NCBI RefSeq assembly: GCF_016894445.1
Contig: NZ_CP056775.1
Location: forward strand, 2,916,001 to 2,980,000
Direction: 5' to 3'
DNA from: Dyadobacter sandarakinus
GTDB taxonomy: Bacteria > Bacteroidota > Bacteroidia > Cytophagales > Spirosomataceae
DNA length: 64,000 bases
In this document: piece by piece, positions 34,903-43,882 of the stretch
Layout of the letters: each line of letters starts with the position of its first letter
How positions within the stretch are numbered: the first letter of the stretch is position 1
Notes under the pieces: generated by a model
Databases searched by the model: none
What the model saw: only the letters and a program-made list of their open reading frames with translations
Told to the model about the DNA's origin: nothing
Made by a program: the position numbers and the translations under genes

Positions 34903-34956
34903 AGTTTCTATTGGTTAAATGTATTATTGCGATTGATATTATCAAAAAAAGCCCTG

Positions 34957-35289
34957 CTAATTGCAACAGGATTCACTTAGGGCAAATGTATCAAGCAACG
35001 CACCGAAAGTTTTCTGCGCTTCTGACCACACGACTGGGTTTATGCAATAGCATACCCTTGGTGGATTGATTTCTCCATGGATTATCCCTATCCTTTTAAG
35101 CTCCTTCAAATGCTGAGAAACAGTTGCCTGGGCAAGTTCGAGCTCATCCACCAAATCACCGCAAACGCATGCTTTTCTGGAAATCAGCAGTTGCAAGATC
35201 GCAACCCTGGCTGGGTGCGAAAACGCCTTTGCCAAATCTGCAATACGGTTCTGCTGCTCTGTGAATATTTCAGTTTTAGTTACTCCCAT
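34957..35289 (-). CDS. arsR: ArsR-family arsenic regulator
   Basis: 110 residues, ArsR/SmtB winged helix. The recognition helix is LAQATVSQHLKELKRIGII. Cysteines likely to bind arsenite are C41 and C43 (ACVCGDL), with C80/C82 and the C-terminal CC pair nearby. It represses the ars genes and leaves DNA when arsenite binds. It starts the nine-gene minus-strand operon and is divergent from arsC. A perfect operator palindrome lies at 35354-35379. Confidence 0.92.
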   Translation of the reverse strand: MGVTKTEIFTEQQNRIADLAKAFSHPARVAILQLLISRKACVCGDLVDELELAQATVSQHLKELKRIGIIHGEINPPRVCYCINPVVWSEAQKTFGALLDTFALSESCCN

Positions 35290-35353
35290 GCTGCAAATAT
35301 AGATAGCATTCTCTCAATTGCAATATTACGATTAATATTTTTTTGTCTGATAA

Positions 35354-35379
35354 ATTCTATCGTATCTTTACGATAGAAT
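35354..35379. promoter_or_regulatory. Probable ArsR operator
   Basis: Perfect inverted repeat ATTCTATCGTA (35354-35364) / TACGATAGAAT (35369-35379) with a TCTT spacer, 18 bp before the arsC start and 65 bp before arsR. It lies in the divergent promoter region, so ArsR can control both sides. A further AT-rich stretch at 35311-35340 (TTGCAATATTACGATTAATA) may be a second site. Confidence 0.75.
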
Positions 35380-35397
35380 ACAACTTACCTGATAAAT

Positions 35398-36099
35398 ATG
35401 AGCCTGATCCAAATTTTACTAATAACCTTTTTTACCACTGCCGCAATCATGCCAGCTAGCAACTTAGACAACAAAAAAGCACTAAACCCAAAGCTCTCTT
35501 CCTACATCAACACGATTAAAGACGACATTTCAAAAATTCCAGACGAGCGAAGAGAAGAGCTTGACAAAATAGCGGCATTTATCCAAAAGCAGGTTAAAGC
35601 CGGCCAGCCTGTACAGCTCACTTACATTTGTACCCACAATTCTCGCCGCAGTCATTTCGGTCAAATTTGGGCTGCTACTGCTGCTGCATATTACGACATC
35701 CCTAATGTGAAAACATACTCTGGCGGTACTGAGGCCACCGCATTCAACGAGCGGGCGGTTGCTGCTTGCGAAAGGGCTGGTTTTGATATCACAAAAACAT
35801 CAGATGGCAAAAACCCAATCTATCATGTAAGCTATGGGGCCGGAGCTGAACCCATGAAAGCTTTTTCAAAAAAATATGACGACGCCCGCAACCCTCAAAG
35901 TAATTTCTGTGCTATTATGACCTGTTCCCAGGCTGATGAAGCGTGCCCGGTTGTGAAAGGCGCAGCTGCCAGGGTTGCTGTTCCTTATGATGACCCGAAA
36001 GCCTTCGATGGTACATCGCAGGAAACAGTAAAATATGATGAGCGCTGCAAACAGATCGCAACCGAAACAATGTATGTTTTTTCAAAAGTGAAAATCTGA
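35398..36099 (+). CDS. arsC: Arsenate reductase-like LMW phosphatase with an N-terminal signal
   Basis: 233 residues. The phosphatase loop is C78-THNSRR-S with R84 (CX5R), as in thioredoxin-type arsenate reductases and LMW tyrosine phosphatases. The C-terminal part has SNFCAIMTCSQADEACP, where extra Cys could serve as resolving residues. Before this lies about 70 residues with a hydrophobic N-terminus (MSLIQILLITFFTTAAIMPAS) that looks like an export signal, which normal ArsC proteins lack. It would reduce arsenate to arsenite or remove phosphate. It is divergent from arsR across the operator. Confidence 0.82.
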   Translation: MSLIQILLITFFTTAAIMPASNLDNKKALNPKLSSYINTIKDDISKIPDERREELDKIAAFIQKQVKAGQPVQLTYICTHNSRRSHFGQIWAATAAAYYDIPNVKTYSGGTEATAFNERAVAACERAGFDITKTSDGKNPIYHVSYGAGAEPMKAFSKKYDDARNPQSNFCAIMTCSQADEACPVVKGAAARVAVPYDDPKAFDGTSQETVKYDERCKQIATETMYVFSKVKI

Positions 36100-36243
36100 G
36101 CTCATTATTAGCCTTCGACCAGCAACTTAATGGTTGTGAATAATGATAATGCCTGGCTAGATCTTAATTTGCGAAAGGACATGTAAGGACTTTGTTGTTG
36201 GAAAAAAGTTGCCAGTTACTCAACTCTGCCTTAGCTTTGAAGC
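36100..36243. other. Intergenic
   Basis: 140 bases between arsC and the small exported protein. No hairpin or operator recognised. Confidence 0.35.
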
Positions 36244-36558
36244 ATGAAGTGGTTTGTTTACTTGTTCTCACTTTACCTGCTGACACTTTCAGGCTTTACT
36301 TGCGAAGGTGACAGTGACTGCTGTAGTGATCAGCGGACTCAGCAATCGAGCTCCACTCATCACGGCGACGAACATCAAACGCATGGCACGTGTGTCCCGT
36401 TTCTGGCCTGCGGGGCTTGCAACAGCATTCTGCCAAATGAAATATTAGTTAGTTTGCCTGAAAAAGTGTCAGCCATCGACAGCGTGCCTTTTTACTACCT
36501 CGAAACGGCCTGGACCAATGCGCCAGGCTGGATCTGGCAACCGCCGCAGATAAGCTAA
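36244..36558 (+). CDS. Small exported Cys/His-rich protein (DUF6660-like)
   Basis: 104 residues. Signal peptide (MKWFVYLFSLYLLTLSGFTC), then a Cys/His-rich stretch (CEGDSDCC, HHGDEHQTHGTC, ACGAC) and a conserved end GWIWQPPQIS. It resembles two other small proteins in this window (42450-42839, 60890-61210). It stands right before a TonB-dependent receptor gene, so it may bind a metal brought to or taken by the receptor (inference). Confidence 0.7.
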   Translation: MKWFVYLFSLYLLTLSGFTCEGDSDCCSDQRTQQSSSTHHGDEHQTHGTCVPFLACGACNSILPNEILVSLPEKVSAIDSVPFYYLETAWTNAPGWIWQPPQIS

Positions 36559-36632
36559 TAATTTCACTTTCAACTTCTCGGGCTGATTTCGCGCCCATAT
36601 TTAGCTATTCTATTTATTTACAAATAATTCAA

Positions 36633-38801
36633 ATGAAAAAAGCATTTGGCATTGTGCTATTGCTGCTGATTAGCAGTGTAGCTACGGCGCAGTATACTTT
36701 GACAGCAATTATCCGCGACGCGGTTAGCAATCAGCCACTCCCTGGCGCAACTGCAAAGATTTCAAACACCGGCATCGGCGCTACAGCTGATGAGAAAGGT
36801 ATAATTAACCTGACAGGTATACTCGCAGGCAGTCAGCAGCTCAGTTTCAGTTTTGTCGGCTATGAGCCGCAAGAACAAAATATCATTTTCCCTACTGCAA
36901 GTGACACGCTAATTGTCTTGCTAGCGGCCGATGATGAAGAGCTCGAAGAAGTAGTTATCACTACTACCCGAAGCTCGCGCACGATCCAGAGTATTCCTAC
37001 CCGCGTGGAATTGATCGGCGGAGAAGAGCTCGAAGAAAAAGGTAACATGAAGCCGGGCGATATCCGGATGATGCTCAATGAAAGTACGGGCATCCAGACC
37101 CAGCAGGTCTCGGCCACTTCGGCCAATTCGAGTATCCGCATCCAGGGGCTCGATGGGCGGTATACCCAAATACTCAAAGACGGCTTCCCACTTTATGCTG
37201 GGTTTTCAGGCGGATTGGGTCTGTTACAAACTCCGCCCCTGGACCTCAAACAGGTCGAAGTCATCAAGGGCGCGTCTTCAACCTTGTATGGGGGCGGCGC
37301 AATCGCGGGACTAGTAAACCTGGTTTCCAAGGTTCCCACCGACGAGCGCGAGCTGCGCTTTCTGATCAATGGAACGTCGGCCGGTGGGCTGGATGTGAAT
37401 GGGTTTTACAGCCAGAAGTTTAATAAAGTAGGGCTCACGCTTTTTGCTTCCCGAAATAGCAGCCGACCCTATGATCCCTCCGATGAAGGTTTCACGGCCA
37501 TCCCGAAAACCGAGCGCTATGTTTTCAACCCAAAACTGTTCGTCTATTTCAGCGACAGGACGCGCCTGAACGTTGGCTTGAATACGGTCTTTGAAAATCG
37601 AATTGGTGGGGATATCAAGTACATTAAGGACGAAGGCGATGCGGTGCACAGCTATTTTGAAAAAAACAAAAGCAGCCGCTTTTCTACGCAGATAAGCTTC
37701 GAGCATGACTTCAGTGAACAAAACCGGTTGACCTTCAAGAATTCGGTCAACAGTTTTGATCGCCGGATCAGCATTCCGGGCTATGTTTTTGACGGAAAGC
37801 AGCTTTCGACATATTCAGAAGTTGCATTCAACAGCAATCATGAGCGCTCCGACTGGGTGACTGGCGTCAACCTGTACACCGATCAGTTCCGTGAATCGCC
37901 CTCCGACAATTTTGTAAAAAGGGATTATACCCAGAGCACGCTTGGTGGCTTTGTTCAGAACACCTGGCAGACTGCCCCCTGGCTTTCCATCGAAACTGGT
38001 GTTCGTGGAGACTATGTGTTTGACTACGGATTTGTCCTGCTTCCGCGCATTTCAGGGCTTTTTAAGATTACACCCAAGTTGAGCTCTCGGCTCGGCGGCG
38101 GCTTGGGTTATAAAGCACCTACTATTTTCACCGAGGAAACCGAGCGCAGGCAGTTCCGCGCAGTACTTCCGACCAATCCAGACGACAACAAGCTGGAAAA
38201 ATCTTACGGTGCTAATTTTGACATAAATTACTCAACTCATTTTGGTGAGCTCAGTTTTAGTTTGAACCAAATGTTCTTCTACACGCGGATTAATGACCCG
38301 CTCCTATTGGAAGCCACCCGTGACCCCGCCGTCACCAAACTGCTTAATGCCGATGGCTTTGTTGACACAAAGGGGACTGAAACGAATTTGAAATTAGGCT
38401 ATGGCGACTTCAAGCTCTTTGTTGGTTATACACTCACAAGTGCCCAGCTCAATGAGGGCGGCATTAAACGTGTTAACCCATTGACAGCCAAACACCGGCT
38501 TAACAATGTGCTGATGTACGAAGTGGAAGACAAATGGAAAATAGGTTTGGAAGCTTACTATTACAGCAAACAAACGCTCAGCGATGGGACGGTCGGTAAA
38601 CCATATTGGATCACTGGTTTCATGGCCGAGCGGATCTGGGAGAAATTTTCATTGTTCGTCAATTTCGAAAACTTTACCGATACCCGGCAGACACGCTTCG
38701 GCTCCATTTACAGCGGTACGGTTACTAACCCAGTTTTTAAGGATATCTATGCACCCTTGGATGGATTTGTGGTTAATGGCGGTATCAAACTAAATTTGTA
38801 G
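36633..38801 (+). CDS. TonB-dependent receptor
   Basis: 722 residues. Signal peptide, then a carboxypeptidase-regulatory-like domain (about 20-95, TLTAIIRDAVSNQPLPGATAKI), a TonB box/plug (VVITTTRSSRTIQSIPTRVELI ... GLQTPPLDLKQVEVIKGASSTLYGGGAIAG) and a 22-strand barrel ending NGGIKLNL. It imports a ligand across the outer membrane with TonB energy. The pairing with a Cys/His-rich exported peptide and the metal gene context suggest a metal complex as ligand, but the substrate cannot be read from sequence. Confidence 0.88.
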   Translation: MKKAFGIVLLLLISSVATAQYTLTAIIRDAVSNQPLPGATAKISNTGIGATADEKGIINLTGILAGSQQLSFSFVGYEPQEQNIIFPTASDTLIVLLAADDEELEEVVITTTRSSRTIQSIPTRVELIGGEELEEKGNMKPGDIRMMLNESTGIQTQQVSATSANSSIRIQGLDGRYTQILKDGFPLYAGFSGGLGLLQTPPLDLKQVEVIKGASSTLYGGGAIAGLVNLVSKVPTDERELRFLINGTSAGGLDVNGFYSQKFNKVGLTLFASRNSSRPYDPSDEGFTAIPKTERYVFNPKLFVYFSDRTRLNVGLNTVFENRIGGDIKYIKDEGDAVHSYFEKNKSSRFSTQISFEHDFSEQNRLTFKNSVNSFDRRISIPGYVFDGKQLSTYSEVAFNSNHERSDWVTGVNLYTDQFRESPSDNFVKRDYTQSTLGGFVQNTWQTAPWLSIETGVRGDYVFDYGFVLLPRISGLFKITPKLSSRLGGGLGYKAPTIFTEETERRQFRAVLPTNPDDNKLEKSYGANFDINYSTHFGELSFSLNQMFFYTRINDPLLLEATRDPAVTKLLNADGFVDTKGTETNLKLGYGDFKLFVGYTLTSAQLNEGGIKRVNPLTAKHRLNNVLMYEVEDKWKIGLEAYYYSKQTLSDGTVGKPYWITGFMAERIWEKFSLFVNFENFTDTRQTRFGSIYSGTVTNPVFKDIYAPLDGFVVNGGIKLNL

Positions 38802-38817
38802 TAATCCATTTGAGCTT

Positions 38818-38861
38818 ACATATCCCGGTCCTTCGTTGAAAAACACAGAACCGGGATATGT
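38818..38861 (+). terminator. Hairpin terminator after the TonB receptor
   Basis: ACATATCCCGGT (38818-38829) pairs with ACCGGGATATGT (38850-38861). It lies 16 bp past the stop. No long T-tract, but stem length supports a terminator. Confidence 0.6.
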
Positions 38862-38945
38862 AGCTATATTGAGAGAACCATTAATTATCTACCATCAAAT
38901 TTCCAAAGGAGTTGTGCTATTCAGCCGAACGTAGAAATCTAACAG

Positions 38946-39683
38946 TTAAATTAACTCCTTTGCCGATTTTGCCCCTTGACTACGTAACCATTCAACCAAC
39001 TCGTTTGCTTCTTCCCGGTGTGCAGCGTCTAGCGGTGATAGATTCTCCCATTCCGGAATCCAATTGATGTTGGCGCCCTGTTCAAGTAAGAAAGCAGCTG
39101 CTGTTTTTTGTCCACCATGACAACTGCCCCAAAAAGCGCGGTCGATCTCTTCCTTTTCGGGTCTTGAATTTTCAGTAAAATAACCCTCTAATCGATCCAT
39201 CAAGCCAAGGGTAGCGGCATCCGTTAAATTAGTTCGTGCGCCGAGCTCGACAAGCCTGTGTGCAGCTTTCCATTGTCCAAAAGCTCTTGCATCAGTAAGC
39301 GGGGTTCCCCCGGAAATGACTGCGCCTTCGGCTTCTATATTGGCTCCGGCATCAATCAAAGCATCAAGCGCCTCGATGTCATTGCTGCTGGCCGCCCAAT
39401 GCAGGGGAGTTTCAATGTGTGGACCGGTGAATTGTGCATTCACGTCGCTTCCGGCTTCAACAAGCGTTTTGATCGTCTGAGCTACATTAGGGAAGTGGCC
39501 AGGCCAGTCTGTGGCAACGTGTAGTAACGTACGCGACATGCCACAAGGGTCATTATCACCAAGCCTCGCTTTTGATAATCCAGGATTATCGGCCAGTAAT
39601 TGTGTAAGGGTCGGGATATCGCCTGTTTGAATAGCGTTGACTACTGCAACCGCAATAGGATCACGGGTATCAATATAGTTCAT
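38946..39683 (-). CDS. Ankyrin-repeat protein
   Basis: 245 residues, no signal. Ankyrin units are seen as TLLHVATDWPGHFPNVAQTIKTLVEAGSDVN, TPLHWAASSNDIEALDALIDAGANIE and later ALLEQGANINW-like segments (about four to five repeats). A cytoplasmic protein-binding role is expected; the partner is unknown. It lies 11 bp after the GDCCxxC gene on the same strand, so it may share the mer-like transcript. Confidence 0.82.
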   Translation of the reverse strand: MNYIDTRDPIAVAVVNAIQTGDIPTLTQLLADNPGLSKARLGDNDPCGMSRTLLHVATDWPGHFPNVAQTIKTLVEAGSDVNAQFTGPHIETPLHWAASSNDIEALDALIDAGANIEAEGAVISGGTPLTDARAFGQWKAAHRLVELGARTNLTDAATLGLMDRLEGYFTENSRPEKEEIDRAFWGSCHGGQKTAAAFLLEQGANINWIPEWENLSPLDAAHREEANELVEWLRSQGAKSAKELI

Positions 39684-39694
39684 TGATTATAGGC

Positions 39695-39904
39695 TTATTT
39701 GCAACAGCTTTTTTGCTCCTGAATAGGCGGGCATTTTTCAGATCCATATGAACAGAACACACAGCAGTCACCGCTTAGAGGCTTTAATACGATCTTACAG
39801 GAAGCACATTCATAAAAATACATGCATGCATCCGTTGGCATCGTTTCTGCTTCTTGATGCCCACAGTTCGGGCATTTAATTACGGATTCAAGTATGGCAA
39901 CCAT
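39695..39904 (-). CDS. Small GDCCxxC zinc-ribbon-like protein
   Basis: 69 residues from the ATG at 39904; upstream codons lie inside the merTP gene. Cys pairs: CPNC (with GHQ), CASC, then GDCCVFC and CPP ... SCC. This small GDCCxxC family often sits next to merTP-type genes in Bacteroidota. It probably binds mercury or another soft metal. It is 1 bp from the merTP stop. Confidence 0.78.
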   Translation of the reverse strand: MVAILESVIKCPNCGHQEAETMPTDACMYFYECASCKIVLKPLSGDCCVFCSYGSEKCPPIQEQKSCCK

Positions 39905-39905
39905 T

Positions 39906-40496
39906 TTATAGTGTTTTTGTGCTTGTTGCTTTATAACCGGTCGCATCGACGGCTTTTTTAATGTCAGCAATCGAGGTTTTCTTATTATCGAATTTGACAG
40001 TGGCCGCCCCTTTTGCGTACGAAACATCAACCTGTGAAACGCCTTTCAATTTAGCAACCTCCTTTTTGACGTGATGCTCACAGCTTTCACAGGACATCCC
40101 TTTTATGGTTACATACACCACTTTTTGCTGCCCATCCTGTGCAGGTTGTAAAACTTGCTGAACCTTCTCTTGGTAAAGCAGATTTGAATAGGATGGAAAG
40201 GTTATTAATAGCAGCGCTATTGCTGTTATCATGCCTAAAAACCCCTTTGTTTGCCAAAAGAAGGTTTTGTCTGTATCGCAAGCGCAGTCTTTCATTTTTT
40301 TGGATTTAAATTGTTCATACCAGGCCCAACCTAATGCTCCAATCGTCAGAGCAATGCTATATGGACGAAAAGATTCCAGCCACGCGAAACCACTCGCCGA
40401 GCCAGAAGTACCCAGAATTACAGCTAATAGCGGAATTGTGCAGCAGAGCGAAGAAGCAAATGCAGTAAAAAGTCCAATCAATCCTGTCGTTCTCAT
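39906..40496 (-). CDS. merTP: MerTP: mercuric transport membrane protein fused to an HMA domain
   Basis: 196 residues. Three membrane segments; the first has the vicinal Cys pair C18-C19 (SSLCCTIP), and a loop pair CAC follows (71-73). The C-terminal part is an HMA domain with GMSCESC (C136, C139). This combines MerT and MerP functions: binding Hg(II) outside and passing it inward. No merA reductase is present in the window, so the destination of the metal is not clear. Confidence 0.85.
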   Translation of the reverse strand: MRTTGLIGLFTAFASSLCCTIPLLAVILGTSGSASGFAWLESFRPYSIALTIGALGWAWYEQFKSKKMKDCACDTDKTFFWQTKGFLGMITAIALLLITFPSYSNLLYQEKVQQVLQPAQDGQQKVVYVTIKGMSCESCEHHVKKEVAKLKGVSQVDVSYAKGAATVKFDNKKTSIADIKKAVDATGYKATSTKTL

Positions 40497-40516
40497 AGTT
40501 CAATTTTTAACTCAGG

Positions 40517-40900
40517 CTAAACCCCTAGCTCTGACGACTTTTGTAAAGTGGTGAGGTGTCCTAAAATCAAATTCAAAATATCTGAGGATTCTTCCCTCAG
40601 GGAATAAAAAACGGTTTGCCCGTCCTTTCTGGCCTGGATCAGTTGTGCATCTTTAAGCTTACGTAAGTGCTGGGAAACGGCCGGAATACTCATGCTTAAA
40701 ATGTCGGATAAATCGCAGACACATAGATTGTTCTCCTCTCGCAGAAGATAAACGATTTTTAAACGGTTTTCATTTCCTGCCAAGTCCATCACCTGGGCCA
40801 GCCGTGCGAAGGATGGCTGAAATTCCTTTATGGTTTCTGTGTACTGCTGGATTTTTTCTTGATCTTCAAAAAGCCGGACACAACTTTGCTGATCGCTCAT
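40517..40900 (-). CDS. ArsR/SmtB-family metal regulator of the mer-like operon
   Basis: 127 residues, winged helix. The metal site of the ELCVCDL type is NLCVCDL (C60, C62, D63), and the recognition helix is MSIPAVSQHLRKLKDAQLI. It would repress merTP until bound by a soft metal (Hg, Cd, Pb or As). An inverted repeat at 40938-40961 upstream is a likely operator. It lies 20 bp before merTP on the same strand. Confidence 0.85.
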   Translation of the reverse strand: MSDQQSCVRLFEDQEKIQQYTETIKEFQPSFARLAQVMDLAGNENRLKIVYLLREENNLCVCDLSDILSMSIPAVSQHLRKLKDAQLIQARKDGQTVFYSLREESSDILNLILGHLTTLQKSSELGV

Positions 40901-40937
40901 TTACATTATTTAGACTGCTAAGATACACAACAATTAA

Positions 40938-40961
40938 GTATTTAAGCAAATGATTAAATAC
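40938..40961. promoter_or_regulatory. Operator-like inverted repeat upstream of the mer regulator
   Basis: GTATTTAA (40938-40945) and TTAAATAC (40954-40961) with 8 bases between. It lies 38 bp before the regulator start, in a likely promoter, and fits the AT-rich imperfect dyads of ArsR/SmtB operators. Confidence 0.5.
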
Positions 40962-41185
40962 AGTTTAATTCTTATCCTTCCCTGTATGGTGCAACTGTTA
41001 TAAAGTCTTAACTACCGCTTTCTGTGCCATTGGCAATCCTTGTCATTCTATCAGCTATTCAGTTCGCCCCATAAATTTTTGCTCTGCATAGCATTCTAAT
41101 ATGCAACCAATTTCCGTGAACCACTTCATGCAAACTACTTGGATACTAGCAAATAGGAAAACCCAACTGTTAGCTGCAGCACTCC
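40962..41185. other. Intergenic
   Basis: About 220 bases. No gene, hairpin or repeat recognised. Confidence 0.35.
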
Positions 41186-42277
41186 TTATAGCGGGATTGA
41201 TTTTACCATAACCTGACCATCCACCTCATACACACAAAAAATTGATTCTCTGTCTGGACCTAGTGCCAGCTTAGGATATTGCCCCTTTGCGAGCGTTACG
41301 GCTTTTTAATCATTAGGACTACGAAATTGGATTGTCCCTTGTTGCTCCCAAGCAATTGCTGGCCCTTGACTGGTTTGCAAGATTACAGGGGTACGGCCAC
41401 TGCCCAGTTTTATCTCGGGTTTGGAAGGCTCAGCTACATAGATTTCCATCTGACGTCTGAATACGGTGGTAACCTTGCCTGTCGCATCAGCTGATAAATC
41501 TCCGCCATCCATAGGACATCCATCAATCATGAAGTCCCCGGTTCCAATCTTTTGTGGCTTATCAAAATGCCCGCCATAGTCCTTTGAGCTAGTCAGGTAC
41601 ATATTTCGAGCGCCACTGACCTTGTTACGGAACATAACATGCAGATCACCGTTCCGGCTTATCGCAACCGATGGTTTACAGCAGTCACAAATCCCGTTTT
41701 GCTCACCTTGATAGATCAGTTGGTTCTTACCCCATGTTAACCCGCCATCTTTGGATAAGGCACCATACAAATTGTTGTTTCCCAGCCTGGTATCCAGCCA
41801 AACGGTATATACATCGTTGCCTTTTCCAGCACTTAGTCCGGAAAGAGCTTCTTTGGCGGTTGTATCGGCATCATTGATCTTTACAGGGGAAGACCATTGA
41901 TTGTTTTCAGCGGAAAGTCGCATGGCAAACAAGTCTCCATGATGGTCACCAACTGTAACAACGGTATACTCCATTGTTGTTGTAATCTGTGGCCCCCTGC
42001 CCATCCCCAGGCCCATCTGGGAGAAGCTGCCCAGCAGCAAAGGTTTTGAATACGATTTGCCACCATCGCTTGATGATAAATAGTACAGATCCCGCTCTCT
42101 TCCGGCTTTGGTCCCATATACAATATGTATGATCCCTTTCTGATCAACACTTATTTCCGGTTGGCTACCTGTCCAGAATGTCTGCTGGGATGGGGCAAGG
42201 TTATCCTGCTTCAAAGCGTTGCCACCTGTCCAAATTGCAAGAAGGGCAAAAACGGTGGTATATAATTTTAATAACAT
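41186..42277 (-). pseudogene. Exported sialidase/BNR-like protein with an in-frame stop
   Basis: The frame starts with a signal peptide (MLLKLYTTVFALLAIWTGGNA) and has BNR/sialidase-like repeats (SSDGGKSYSK, SKDGGLTWGK, SSKDYGGHFDK) and cysteine-bearing loops (GICDCCKPS, IDGCPMDGG). A TAA at 41306-41308 ends it at 323 residues (QFRSPND). The same frame then runs on for 38 codons to a second TAA (41186-41188), encoding KAVTLAKGQYPKLALGPD and more, which looks like the natural end of this family. So the gene has a nonsense mutation near its end, or uses read-through. The shortened protein may still fold. Function unknown; it neighbours copper and mercury genes. Confidence 0.7.
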
Positions 42278-42449
42278 AACTATAGATTTAAATCGATAAT
42301 GAGATACACAGTTTTAAAAGGTGCAAACACACCGATTTACCTTTTTTAACTCTTGACTTCCATAATTATGCAATCCGTAGTAATAATTATGTAGAAAATT
42401 CCCACAGGAACCGGCAATCTTTGTGGTGCCTAAAACCGTATATTTTGAT
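42278..42449. other. Divergent promoter region
   Basis: 172 bases between the BNR-like gene (minus) and the small Cys/His-rich gene (plus). No perfect operator was seen; AT-rich stretches at 42340-42400 are likely promoters. Confidence 0.35.
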
Positions 42450-42839
42450 ATGAAAGGTTGTGTTTTATTGCTGCTGATGATAATATGCCTGCTGCTACCA
42501 GCGGGTGTTAGTCAGGCGTGCGGTAGCAAACACATTCCTGCAAAAAAAGAATTGAGGCATATCGCTGCCCATCAACATGTGGCTACCCATAAAAAAGCGT
42601 GCTGCATCAGGCACCGAAACCATAGATCAGGAGACAGTGATAATAAATGCAGCCATAGCTGTAATGAATCTGGCTGTGATTGCGCCCACTCACTTCCCGT
42701 TTTTGCATTAAAAGTCCAGCCGACAGGGTTAATCCAAAAAACCCTTGCTGCTGTTGATAATTCTACCTCCTGGTTCTTCCAGGAAACTTCTCCTAAGCCA
42801 GTGTACCTTGCACTGTGGATGCCCCCCAATATAGGTTGA
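42450..42839 (+). CDS. Small exported Cys/His-rich protein
   Basis: 129 residues from the ATG at 42450. Signal peptide (MKGCVLLLLMIICLLLPAG), then many His and Cys (HIAAHQHVATHKKACCIRH, NKCSHSCNESGCDCAHS), and an ending ALWMPPNIG like the other two small proteins in the window. The Cys/His pattern suggests copper or other soft-metal binding outside the cytoplasm. It opens the copper block. No known family function. Confidence 0.65.
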   Translation: MKGCVLLLLMIICLLLPAGVSQACGSKHIPAKKELRHIAAHQHVATHKKACCIRHRNHRSGDSDNKCSHSCNESGCDCAHSLPVFALKVQPTGLIQKTLAAVDNSTSWFFQETSPKPVYLALWMPPNIG

Positions 42840-42925
42840 TAAGTCCCCTGTAGCCACAGGTACGTCCCTCCGGAGCTCTTTTCACTTCGGACAAAAAACT
42901 TATTTTAAATCCAAATTCCATTCCG

Positions 42926-43786
42926 ATGAAATCAATGAAGATATTGATGGCAATCCTGCTATTGCTGTCCACTACTCTGTCCTATGCAGAAATCAAAAAT
43001 GTCACCACAGAGAATGTAGAAGTAGCCGGAAAATGCGCCCAGTGCAAACAAGGGATTGAAGCCGCTGCATTTGAGAAGAACATTTCGAAAGCAGACTGGG
43101 ATAAAGAAACGAAGGTTGCCGCTGTCACTTACGACAGCAAAAAAACTTCCTTGGATGCAATCCTGAAAAAGATTGCGCTAGCAGGCTACGATAACAAAGC
43201 CTATCTAGCACCCGATGATGCATATGCCAAACTGGAAGAATGCTGCCGTTATGAGCGCATTGGGAAAAATCAGCTGGTGGCTGAAAAGAAAACAACTGTG
43301 CATGAGCATGGTGCAGCTTCAATGGAAACAGCTACGAAGCCTGCTTCGGCTGACGCAGACCCGTTGAAACCAGTTTTGGATGCTTACTATGCCGTAAAGG
43401 ATGCTTTGGTCAGTTCTGACGGAAATGCCACTTCTGCAATAGCAACAAGCCTTGTAAAGGCGCTCAAAACAGTTAAAATGGACGAGCTGGGCAGTGAGCA
43501 GCACATGGTCTGGATGAAGGTGATGAAAGACCTGAACTTTGATGCCGAACATATTGAAGAAACCAAAGATCTATCTCACCAAAGAGATCATTTCTCTTCT
43601 CTTTCCGAGAACATGTATAAACTCATCAAGTCTGCAAAACCTGCACAAGCGGTCTATTATCAACATTGCCCGATGGCCAAAGAGGGAAAAGGTGCTAACT
43701 GGCTCAGTCAGGTGTCGGAAATCAAGAACCCCTACTATGGTGCCCAAATGCTAAACTGCGGCAAAACCACTGAAACACTTAAATAG
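42926..43786 (+). CDS. Exported HMA + DUF3347 protein, copper binding
   Basis: 286 residues. Signal peptide (MKILMAILLLLSTTLSYA), HMA domain with the metal pair in GKCAQCKQGIE (residues about 30-95), a linker, and a C-terminal DUF3347 domain (about 145-286) with YAVKDALVSSD, FEHISENMYKLIKS-like helices and YYQHCPMAKEGKGANWLSQ. DUF3347 occurs at the end of CusB-like proteins and in copper storage proteins. It probably carries copper in the periplasm. It precedes the multicopper oxidase gene. Confidence 0.8.
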   Translation: MKSMKILMAILLLLSTTLSYAEIKNVTTENVEVAGKCAQCKQGIEAAAFEKNISKADWDKETKVAAVTYDSKKTSLDAILKKIALAGYDNKAYLAPDDAYAKLEECCRYERIGKNQLVAEKKTTVHEHGAASMETATKPASADADPLKPVLDAYYAVKDALVSSDGNATSAIATSLVKALKTVKMDELGSEQHMVWMKVMKDLNFDAEHIEETKDLSHQRDHFSSLSENMYKLIKSAKPAQAVYYQHCPMAKEGKGANWLSQVSEIKNPYYGAQMLNCGKTTETLK

Positions 43787-43882
43787 TTATTGCTGTCCTG
43801 GGCGTACATCAATATACTAACAGCGACTGGCAGTCGTGTGGTTCAGGACAGCATTCTCATTTCATTTAACTAAAATCACACA

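Noticed and set aside
34903..34956. Terminator or second ArsR site between arsR and the DUF6428 gene
   Set aside because: Only weak repeats (TATTATTGCGATTGATATTAT); not strong enough to list as a site.
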